Shown in pieces: positions 36,863 through 43,636 of a stretch of DNA of 64,000 nt. The notes beneath the pieces were generated by a model. That model did no database searches. It was not told where the DNA came from and saw only the letters and a program-made list of their open reading frames with translations. This DNA comes from an uncultured Flavobacterium sp. (GTDB taxonomy: Bacteria > Bacteroidota > Bacteroidia > Flavobacteriales > Flavobacteriaceae), in the NCBI GenBank assembly GCA_947632215.1, contig CANROJ010000002.1, positions 35,949 to 99,948 of the forward strand, written 5' to 3'. Made by a program: the position numbers and the translations under genes. The number at the start of each line of letters is the position of its first letter. The first letter of the stretch is position 1.

Positions 36863-37216
36863 ATGGCAGCAGAAGGACATAAATCAAACACAAAAAGAAT
36901 CTGGTCAGTTTTCATTATATTATCTTTAATTACTCTTGTAGAGGTAGTTTTAGGAATTTACAAACCAGATATGTTACACAATGTACGTTTATTCGGACTT
37001 AGTGTGTTAAATTATATCTTTATTATTTTAACAATTTGGAAAGCGTACTACATCATGTGGGCATTCATGCACTTAGAAGGTGAAGTAAAAGCCTTTAGGT
37101 GGTCTGTAGCAGGAGTTCTTGCTTTCTTGTGTACTTATTTAATTACACTTGTTTTAATTGAAGGTGACTACGTATTTGAGGTTTATCAGAACTCTCAAAT
37201 TAGATGGATATTTTAA
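36863..37216 (+). CDS. Cytochrome c oxidase subunit IV-like protein
   Basis: A 117-residue membrane protein with three hydrophobic segments (about 13-30, 45-66 and 77-97), the layout of the prokaryotic subunit IV (CtaF/COX4_pro) family. The central KAYYIMWAFMHLEGE segment carries the conserved FMHL sequence of that family. It ends the oxidase subunit genes and is followed by a strong terminator. Subunit IV is small and accessory; no cofactor is expected. Confidence 0.88.
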   Translation: MAAEGHKSNTKRIWSVFIILSLITLVEVVLGIYKPDMLHNVRLFGLSVLNYIFIILTIWKAYYIMWAFMHLEGEVKAFRWSVAGVLAFLCTYLITLVLIEGDYVFEVYQNSQIRWIF

Positions 37217-37233
37217 TAACTTATTATAGTTTT

Positions 37234-37259
37234 AAAAGGCGGTTTATTGACCGCCTTTT
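37234..37259 (+). terminator. Terminator after oxidase subunit IV
   Basis: A perfect 10-bp stem (37234-37243 with 37250-37259), a 6-base loop and a T-run to 37262. It separates the oxidase subunit genes from the assembly genes. Confidence 0.9.
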
Positions 37260-37261
37260 TT

Positions 37262-37269
37262 TATTTTTG
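37262..37269 (+). promoter_or_regulatory. Assembly-gene cluster promoter, -7 element
   Basis: TATTTTTG matches TAnnTTTG exactly and overlaps the end of the preceding T-run. It ends 29 bases before the ATG at 37299, so the SCO1 group can be transcribed separately from the oxidase subunits. Confidence 0.5.
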
Positions 37270-37298
37270 CCAATGTCGTATTATTAAAGATTGTAGAA

Positions 37299-37955
37299 AT
37301 GAAGAAGTACCTTATTCTAGCCTTGTTATTTATTATGCCTATTTGTGCATACCTTTTTTTTGCAACGGGTGTCAACCAATTTCAAAGACTGCCTATTATT
37401 AGTGAGAATGTAAATGAATTGCCTTTAGGAGAAACATCTCTAGGGAAACAGCCTGTGTTAAAAGATAAGATTACTATTCTTGGATTTCCAGGAAAAGATT
37501 TACTTGCAGATAAAGGGGATGCTTTTAATTTAAATCAAAAAATATATAAGCGTTATATGGATTTTGAAGATTTTCAGTTAGTGATGATTTTGCCTTTAGG
37601 AAGTCAAGAGCAGGCTCAGAAAGTAGTTGAGGAGTTGGCAGTTATTTCTGATATGTCTAATTGGAATTATCTTTTTTTAGAACCACAACAAATCACAGAA
37701 TTTTATAATTCTTTAGGATTGGTTGGTAAATTAGATAAAGATTTCGCTAGTAGTAACATTTATATAATCGATAAAGATCTGAATGTGCGTGGGCGTAATG
37801 GAAAGAATAAAAAAGGTGATTTTGAGTATAAAGAGGGTTATTCTTCTATTTCAGCTGCAGAGCTACACAATGATATGATGGATGATGTTAAGGTTGTATT
37901 AGCTGAATACCGATTAGCTTTAAAACAGTATAAACGTATTAATCAAGATAATTAA
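37299..37955 (+). CDS. Membrane-anchored SCO-like protein without metal-binding cysteines
   Basis: A 218-residue protein with an N-terminal membrane anchor or signal (about 4-24) and a periplasmic domain. The domain has a thioredoxin-like order: KITILGFPG as a first strand, a long helix, LVMILPLG as the next strand, and late IYIIDKDLNVRGR. That last segment parallels LIDQDGNIRCR of the adjacent SCO1 protein. No cysteine is present after residue 16, so it has no CxxxC copper site. I infer a divergent paralogue of SCO1, possibly a structural or partner protein in oxidase assembly. It is 2 bp from SCO1. No characterised homologue is known to me. Confidence 0.65.
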   Translation: MKKYLILALLFIMPICAYLFFATGVNQFQRLPIISENVNELPLGETSLGKQPVLKDKITILGFPGKDLLADKGDAFNLNQKIYKRYMDFEDFQLVMILPLGSQEQAQKVVEELAVISDMSNWNYLFLEPQQITEFYNSLGLVGKLDKDFASSNIYIIDKDLNVRGRNGKNKKGDFEYKEGYSSISAAELHNDMMDDVKVVLAEYRLALKQYKRINQDN

Positions 37956-37957
37956 TT

Positions 37958-38581
37958 ATGAAAGATAAATCTTACATTTGGATCTCCTTAGTGGTATTAG
38001 TTTTCGGAATTTGGGCTGTGCCTAAAATTATTGATCGCTTTAAACCTGCAGATTTGCATATTATGGGTAAAGCACCTAGTTTTGAATTAACTAATCAAGA
38101 TAACGTACTTATCTCTGAAGAAAATTATAAAGGCAAAGTATATGTAGTGGAATTCTTTTTTGCTAATTGTCCTACAATCTGCCCTATAATGAATGAGAAT
38201 ATGCTTAAGTTGCAAAAGGAATTTTATGGTAATATGAAATTTGGAATTGCTTCAATTACAATTGATCCGACAAATGATACAGTAGAAGCTTTAAAGGCTC
38301 ATGCTCAAGATTTAGGTGTTAAGAATCCTTATTGGTATATGCTAACTGGTGATTCAAAATATATATACGATTTAGCTGCACAGTTTAATCTATATACAGG
38401 GGTGAATCCTGAAGCTCCTGGAGGTTTTGAACACTCAGGGTTGTTTGCCTTAATTGATCAAGATGGAAATATTCGTTGTCGTGAAGATGAATTTGGAAAT
38501 CCTATTTTATACTATGATGGTACAACAGATCAAGGATTAGAGATGATTAAAGAAGATATTAAATTACTTTTAGGAAATTAA
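37958..38581 (+). CDS. SCO1/SenC-family copper chaperone
   Basis: SCO proteins deliver copper to, or reduce, the CuA site of cytochrome oxidase subunit II. The 207-residue protein has a membrane anchor at about 6-24 and a thioredoxin-fold domain facing the periplasm. The copper ligands are visible: Cys71 and Cys75 in ANCPTICPIM, and His159 in GGFEHSGLF. It lies downstream of the oxidase subunits and upstream of DUF420, the usual flavobacterial order. Its natural target is the CtaC protein encoded at 16907-18028. Confidence 0.95.
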   Translation: MKDKSYIWISLVVLVFGIWAVPKIIDRFKPADLHIMGKAPSFELTNQDNVLISEENYKGKVYVVEFFFANCPTICPIMNENMLKLQKEFYGNMKFGIASITIDPTNDTVEALKAHAQDLGVKNPYWYMLTGDSKYIYDLAAQFNLYTGVNPEAPGGFEHSGLFALIDQDGNIRCREDEFGNPILYYDGTTDQGLEMIKEDIKLLLGN

Positions 38582-38582
38582 G

Positions 38583-39128
38583 ATGCAAAACGAGAAAGAT
38601 TTAGAGAAAAAGTATAATAAGTGGATTTGGATTCTATCTATTACTATTCCCATAGTTGTGGCTATTTTATTTGGAGTTAATTTACAAAAGTTAGGGTACG
38701 ATGTTAAACCTCTTACTTTTTTGCCTCCTATATATGCTACGATAAACGGTTTTACGGCTGTTTTGTTAGTTATTGCCGTAGGGGCAATTAAACGAGGTAA
38801 CAAAGTCTTACATGAGCGTCTAATTAAAGTATGTATTGGTTGCTCTATAGCATTTTTAGCAATGTATGTTGCCTATCATATGACCTCTATTGAAACTAGC
38901 TACGGTGGAGAAGGTTGGATTAGATACCTTTACTTCTTTATTCTTATTACCCATATATTATTATCCATTATTATCATTCCTTTTGTATTAATTACTTTTG
39001 TTAGAGGAATAGCTGGTTCTTATCAAAGACATAAAAAAATTGCTAGAATTACTTATCCAATGTGGCTTTATGTTGCTGTAACAGGTGTGATTGTGTATTG
39101 GATGATATCTCCTTATTATATTCATTAA
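38583..39128 (+). CDS. DUF420 membrane protein, probable oxidase assembly factor
   Basis: A 181-residue protein with five hydrophobic helices. Conserved polar positions within or beside the membrane include LHERLIK, AYHMTSIE, ITHILLS and the RHKKIARITYPMWLYV segment, which fit the DUF420 family. Members of that family, such as CtaM of Gram-positive bacteria, are needed to make active aa3-type oxidase; that role is by family precedent only. It starts 1 bp after SCO1, with which it is clearly co-transcribed. Confidence 0.88.
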   Translation: MQNEKDLEKKYNKWIWILSITIPIVVAILFGVNLQKLGYDVKPLTFLPPIYATINGFTAVLLVIAVGAIKRGNKVLHERLIKVCIGCSIAFLAMYVAYHMTSIETSYGGEGWIRYLYFFILITHILLSIIIIPFVLITFVRGIAGSYQRHKKIARITYPMWLYVAVTGVIVYWMISPYYIH

Positions 39129-39141
39129 TTACTATTAAGGT

Positions 39142-39372
39142 ATGAGAAAAAAAATTAGTTGGTTAGCCCTCTTTATGTTCATAGGCAGCCTATCTACTCA
39201 AGCGCAGTGTTCGATGTGTAGGGCAGCTTTGGAGACCGAAGAAGGCGGCGTAAAAGCTGAAGCTGTAAACGATGGAATAGTTTATTTAATGATATTTCCT
39301 TATCTACTAGTAGGACTTGCTTTCTATTTTACATATAAGGTTTATAAAGGAAAAACAGATCCAAAGAAATAA
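39142..39372 (+). CDS. Small membrane protein with an exported CxxC motif
   Basis: A 76-residue protein: a signal-like segment (about 4-20, ending STQAQ), then CSMC at 23-26 immediately after it, a short acidic stretch, one membrane helix (about 47-67) and a basic tail. The cysteine pair would face the periplasm. The gene is last in the SCO1-DUF420 group, 13 bp after DUF420, and precedes a strong terminator. I infer a small redox or metal-handling helper for oxidase assembly. I know of no assigned function. Confidence 0.75.
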   Translation: MRKKISWLALFMFIGSLSTQAQCSMCRAALETEEGGVKAEAVNDGIVYLMIFPYLLVGLAFYFTYKVYKGKTDPKK

Positions 39373-39375
39373 TAA

Positions 39376-39404
39376 AAAAAAACCGCTTTTTAAGCGGTTT
39401 TTTT
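39376..39404. terminator. Terminator after the oxidase assembly genes
   Basis: An inverted repeat of up to 13 bp (39376-39388 with 39392-39404) with a GC-rich ACCGCTT core, a 3-base loop, an A-run before and a T-run after. It begins 4 bases past the stop codon. Confidence 0.92.
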
Positions 39405-39468
39405 ATTATTTTCATCTTAGGTGTAACAAATGGTTTTGTTTTGCGTCTTATTATAAAATTCGAATGGG

Positions 39469-40902
39469 ATGAATAAAGTTAATTTAGTTGTTTTTTCTGT
39501 AATCTTAGGAGTATGTTCAATCGGCCATGCTTTTGGGCAACAGCCTAAGTTGTGGACCTTGGAGCAATGCATCGACCATGCAATAACTCACAATATCCAA
39601 GTTAAGCAAATGCAAATTGCCCAGGAGGTATCTAAAGTTAATGTGCAAACGGCACAAATGGATTTTTTGCCCACTCTCAGTGGTAATTCTCAGCATTCTT
39701 GGACGATAGCAGATGTTCTAGATCCCACAAGTAACCACACAAGTAGTCAGACTATTCAAAGCACTAGTATTGCCGCGGGGTTAAGTGTTGATATTTACAA
39801 GGGTATGGATAAACACCACCGTATGGTAAAGAGCAGATTAGATCTTCTAGCAGCAAGTTATTCTTCTCAGAAAATGAAAGAAGATATTTCTTTAAACGTT
39901 ATTAATGCTTATTTACAAATTATATTTAATAAAGAGTTAGTTAATACTAACCAGAAACAGTTAACTTTTGATCAGAGTCAAGGCGAAAGAACCTCACTTT
40001 TAGTGGATGCTGGTTCTGTTCCTGCTGGTGATTTATTAGAAGCTAAAGCAACTATCGCCACTAGTAATCAGCGTCTTATTTTATCAGAAAATCAATTAGT
40101 AATGGCCAGGCTTAATTTAGCTCAATTGTTGCAAATTCAGGACTATGAAACTTTTGATATAGCCGCAGAGGATTATCCAGTGGAAATTTCCGATGTCCTT
40201 AGTTATTCACCAGATATGATTACTGCACGTGCTTTTGAATCTTTAACAGATATTAAAAAAGCTCAAGTAGAATTAGATATTGCACAAAAGAACGTTGCTA
40301 TTTCTAAAAGTGCCTTACAACCAGTTTTAAGAGGTTTCTACAATTTAGGTACATCCATGAATTATGGTAGTCGCATAGTGGGGCAAAGTAGCGAGGCTGT
40401 AGAAACAAGTATTGGATATGTAGAGGGAACTAATCAAAGAGTTTTTACTCAAAGTTATATGCCTGTTTATGGGGGTCCTGATCCATTCTTTACCCAATTT
40501 AAGGATAATTTAAATTCCAATTTTGGACTTTCCTTAACTATACCCATTTTCAATGGTAATAAAGCTAGAAACAACGTTAAGATCAATCGCCTAATTTTAG
40601 AGCAAGTGGAGAATGAGAAAGAACAAGCGGTTTTAAATTTAGAACAGTATGTCTTTAAAGCATACACCGATACTCATAGTTCTTTGAAGAGTTATGAAGC
40701 TAGTCAGGTCACTTTAGAAAGTCGTGAAAAAAGCTTTGAATACGCCCAGGAGAGATACCAAGTGGGGTTAATTAATATTTTTGAATTAAATCAGAATCAA
40801 ATTTTATTGGTAAATGCTCAAAGTGAAGTTTTAAAAGCTAAGTACGATTATATATTTAAAACAAAAATATTAGAATATTATTTTGGAATCCCCCTTTTTT
40901 AA
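39469..40902 (+). CDS. TolC-family outer-membrane efflux protein
   Basis: TolC proteins form an outer-membrane channel joined to a periplasmic tunnel and serve efflux pumps or type I secretion. The 477-residue protein has a signal peptide (about 1-23, HAFGQ), then the two internally repeated halves of the family. Each half has long amphipathic helices (LNVINAYLQIIFNKELVNT and EQAVLNLEQYVFKAYTDT regions) and barrel strands (LSVDIYKG and SLTIPIFNG). It is followed after 12 bp by an adaptor protein gene, but no pump gene is present. A near-match -7 box (TGGTTTTG, 39431-39438) lies upstream. Confidence 0.94.
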   Translation: MNKVNLVVFSVILGVCSIGHAFGQQPKLWTLEQCIDHAITHNIQVKQMQIAQEVSKVNVQTAQMDFLPTLSGNSQHSWTIADVLDPTSNHTSSQTIQSTSIAAGLSVDIYKGMDKHHRMVKSRLDLLAASYSSQKMKEDISLNVINAYLQIIFNKELVNTNQKQLTFDQSQGERTSLLVDAGSVPAGDLLEAKATIATSNQRLILSENQLVMARLNLAQLLQIQDYETFDIAAEDYPVEISDVLSYSPDMITARAFESLTDIKKAQVELDIAQKNVAISKSALQPVLRGFYNLGTSMNYGSRIVGQSSEAVETSIGYVEGTNQRVFTQSYMPVYGGPDPFFTQFKDNLNSNFGLSLTIPIFNGNKARNNVKINRLILEQVENEKEQAVLNLEQYVFKAYTDTHSSLKSYEASQVTLESREKSFEYAQERYQVGLINIFELNQNQILLVNAQSEVLKAKYDYIFKTKILEYYFGIPLF

Positions 40903-40914
40903 CAAGTTAATTAT

Positions 40915-42171
40915 ATGAAAAAGAAATACATTTTTATAGGTCTTTTGATTGTTGTGGTTATTGCCGCAATTTTTAGCGGTATCTTTGACAAAAAAGAAGT
41001 TGTCACCAATGTGGAGGTGATCGATTTTAAAACAAGAGAAATAGTTCAAGTTGTTTCAGGTACAGGTAAGATACAACCAGAGATCGAGATAAAACTTTCT
41101 TCAGAAGTTTCTGGAGAAATTATAAATTTACCTGTTAAAGAAGGTCAGGTCGTAGCTAAAGGAGATTTACTTGTTAATATCAATCCTGATATCTATGAGT
41201 CTAATGTGGATAGAAATAAGGCTCTTCTAGCCACTAGTATTGCTAATTTAGCAATGGCGGAAGCTCTTTTGGTTGAGGCAAAATCATCCTATAATAGAAA
41301 TAGTACTTTATTTGATAAAGGAGTGATTTCTGGAGCGGAATGGGATAAAGTTATTTCCAGTTATGATGCGGCAAAGGCTAGTCATAATTCCTCTTTTTAT
41401 AATGTAGAAAGTGCTAAGGCAGCTTTAGTTGAAGCCCAAAGAAACTTACTGCGTACGGCTATTTACTCACCAGCCTATGGAACGATTTCTCGTATTGATG
41501 TAGAGTTGGGGGAAAGAGTATTGGGAACTCAGCAAATGGCGGGAACGGAAATTTTGCGTATTGCTGATTTAGCAAAGATGGAAGTAGAAGTAGAAGTAAA
41601 TGAGAATGATATAGTCAAAATACAAGAAGGCAATGAAGTTATAATTAATGTCGACGCATATTTAAAGAAAGAGTTTAGAGGTGTGGTAAATAGTATTTCT
41701 AATTCCTCCTCTAACGATAATTTATCGGCTGATCAAGTAACTACCTTTAAAGTGAAAATACAAATACTAGAGTCCTCTTATGGTGATTTAATTGATGAAT
41801 CTGTAGAGAATTACTCTCCTTTTCGTCCAGGTATGACTGCATCGGTAGAGATTATTACACAAGTTAAGCCAGATGTTTACTATGTTCCAATTTCCGCAGT
41901 TGTAATGAAAAGACCTAGTGATACTCTAAGTGTAGAGGCCAGAGATACAGAAATAGATAAAGAGATTGCTCGTGAGGCTGTTTTTGTTGAAAAGGACGGT
42001 AAGGCAAAAATTAAATTTGTCAAAACCGGTATTCAAGATGATCGCTTTATAGAAGTATTAGATGGTTTAGAAAAAGGTGATAAAATTATTACAGGACCTT
42101 ATACGGTGGTTAGTCGTAATTTAAAACAAGGAGATCTTGTAAAGGGTGACACAAACAAGAAAGAACAATAG
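40915..42171 (+). CDS. Periplasmic adaptor (membrane fusion) protein
   Basis: Adaptor proteins bridge an inner-membrane transporter and a TolC channel. The 418-residue protein has an N-terminal membrane helix (about 5-23), a first lipoyl-like half (EVSGEIINLPVKEGQVVAKGDLLV), a coiled-coil hairpin (about 95-180), the second lipoyl half (IYSPAYGTISRIDVELGERV), and beta-barrel and membrane-proximal domains to the end. The match is to the RND/MacA type. No ABC (MacB) or RND pump gene follows; the next gene is tsaB. The transporter partner must be elsewhere in the genome, or the proteins serve several pumps. Confidence 0.93.
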   Translation: MKKKYIFIGLLIVVVIAAIFSGIFDKKEVVTNVEVIDFKTREIVQVVSGTGKIQPEIEIKLSSEVSGEIINLPVKEGQVVAKGDLLVNINPDIYESNVDRNKALLATSIANLAMAEALLVEAKSSYNRNSTLFDKGVISGAEWDKVISSYDAAKASHNSSFYNVESAKAALVEAQRNLLRTAIYSPAYGTISRIDVELGERVLGTQQMAGTEILRIADLAKMEVEVEVNENDIVKIQEGNEVIINVDAYLKKEFRGVVNSISNSSSNDNLSADQVTTFKVKIQILESSYGDLIDESVENYSPFRPGMTASVEIITQVKPDVYYVPISAVVMKRPSDTLSVEARDTEIDKEIAREAVFVEKDGKAKIKFVKTGIQDDRFIEVLDGLEKGDKIITGPYTVVSRNLKQGDLVKGDTNKKEQ

Positions 42172-42184
42172 TTTAACAATCACA

Positions 42185-42862
42185 ATGATTACAATTTTAA
42201 ATATAGAAACATCAACTAAGAATTGCTCTGTTTCACTAGCTCAAGATGGCTTATTATTAGAGGTAAAAGAAATTGCCGAGGAAAATTTTTCTCATGCTGA
42301 GAAATTACATGTATTTATAGAAGAACTCTTGAATTCTAATAAATTAGAGTTTAAAGATTTATCGGGCGTAGCTGTAAGTCAAGGTCCAGGTTCCTATACA
42401 GGTTTGCGCATTGGAGTTTCTAGTGTAAAGGGATTTTGTTATGCCCTTAATATTCCAATGATTGCTATAGACACTTTGGAAATCTTAGCTAGACAAGTCA
42501 AAACTCAAGATGCTTGGATCGTTAGTATGATAGATGCTAGACGCATGGAGGTGTTTTGTGCAATATTTGATTCTTCTTATAATACTGTTCGAGAAATTCA
42601 GGCCAATGTTGTGGAGCCAGGTAGCTTTGATAGCTTACCATTAGACAAGAAAATCTACTTTTTAGGAGATGGAGCACCTAAATGTCAAGAGATTTTACAA
42701 ACAGAAAATACAGTATTTTTACTGGATAATTTATATCCTTCGGCCAGAGAAATGGTAGAAGTAAGCTATCAAAAATACCTTGATAAGGATTTTGTTGATA
42801 CGGCTTATTTTGAGCCTTTTTATCTGAAAGATTTTGTGCTGATAACTAAAAAAAATAAGTGA
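42185..42862 (+). CDS. tsaB: tRNA threonylcarbamoyladenosine synthesis protein TsaB
   Basis: TsaB is the regulatory partner of TsaD in making the t6A modification at tRNA position 37. From the ATG at 42185 it is 225 residues and starts MITILNIETSTKNCSVSLA, the standard family N-terminus. The conserved VSQGPGSYTGLRIG segment follows at about 60-73. A longer frame exists upstream to 42146 inside the adaptor gene but has no family resemblance. It lacks the metal-binding histidines of TsaD, as expected. The stop codon lies inside the stem of the downstream terminator. Confidence 0.95.
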   Translation: MITILNIETSTKNCSVSLAQDGLLLEVKEIAEENFSHAEKLHVFIEELLNSNKLEFKDLSGVAVSQGPGSYTGLRIGVSSVKGFCYALNIPMIAIDTLEILARQVKTQDAWIVSMIDARRMEVFCAIFDSSYNTVREIQANVVEPGSFDSLPLDKKIYFLGDGAPKCQEILQTENTVFLLDNLYPSAREMVEVSYQKYLDKDFVDTAYFEPFYLKDFVLITKKNK

Positions 42863-42889
42863 TACTATAAAGTATCACTTATTTTTTTT
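42848..42889. terminator. Bidirectional terminator overlapping the tsaB and mscS 3' ends
   Basis: A perfect 19-bp inverted repeat (42848-42866 with 42871-42889) with a 4-base loop; A-runs and T-runs lie at both ends. The stem contains the last codons and stop of tsaB on one strand, and the other arm lies within the end of the MscS gene, so two convergent genes share one compact terminator. Confidence 0.93.
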
Positions 42890-43632
42890 GCTTCAAGTAA
42901 AACTTGTGAATATACTGTATTGTAGTTGTCATTCTCTACCCATAATTGTACGCAATAGGTGATTTTAGTATCTAAAAGTTCACTTACCAATATTTTTGGT
43001 TTTGGCTCAGACATAACAAGTTCCATTTGTTGTAATTTGTTTAGTAGCTCAGAAATAAATTCTTGTGTGTTTTTATTTAAAGTAGTGGTGAATTTTATCT
43101 CTGCTCTTCTTAAATTATTTTGGCTAATGTTTTTAATCTTGCCATTGGACAGTATCCCATTTGGAATATATATAATGTTATTTTGATAGTTTATAATTTC
43201 GGTGGAGAAAATATGTATAGCTAAGACTTTACCACTTTCGGATTGCGCCTCGATAATGTCTCCAATTTTAAAGGGTTTAAATAAAATAATAAGTACTCCC
43301 CCGGCGAAGTTACTAAGAGAACCTTGTAGGGATAAACCTATAGCTAAACTCATAGCTCCTACGATTGCTACAAAGGAACTTGTTTGGATTCCAACTTTAG
43401 AGGCAATAATAACAAAAAGTAAAACCCGTAGTCCCCAGATCAGCGAGTCAATTAGAAAGCTAGCAAAAGTAGGCTCAATCTTTTTCTCTAAGAATATCTT
43501 CTTTGCAAATCTTTTTAAAAGTTTTATGACCCAAATACCAATGATTAATATAATCAGTGCGTTAAAGAGGCTAGGAATAAATTTGAATAATTTTCCCAGA
43601 TATCCCGAAAGTAACATGTCTAGACTTTCCAT
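42865..43632 (-). CDS. Small mechanosensitive channel, MscS family
   Basis: MscS channels open under membrane tension and release solutes during hypoosmotic shock. The 255-residue protein has hydrophobic segments at about 16-37, 60-80 and 85-115, the last being the pore helix with the family sequence IGLSLQGSLSNFAGGVLI. After it come the beta domain (FKIGDIIEAQSESGKV) and the alpha/beta domain to the end. Its length is close to the E. coli MscS form. It lies 4 bp downstream of a DUF255 gene on the minus strand, and the two are probably co-transcribed without obvious functional relation. Confidence 0.94.
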   Translation of the reverse strand: MESLDMLLSGYLGKLFKFIPSLFNALIILIIGIWVIKLLKRFAKKIFLEKKIEPTFASFLIDSLIWGLRVLLFVIIASKVGIQTSSFVAIVGAMSLAIGLSLQGSLSNFAGGVLIILFKPFKIGDIIEAQSESGKVLAIHIFSTEIINYQNNIIYIPNGILSNGKIKNISQNNLRRAEIKFTTTLNKNTQEFISELLNKLQQMELVMSEPKPKILVSELLDTKITYCVQLWVENDNYNTVYSQVLLEAKKISDTL

Positions 43633-43636
43633 AAAA

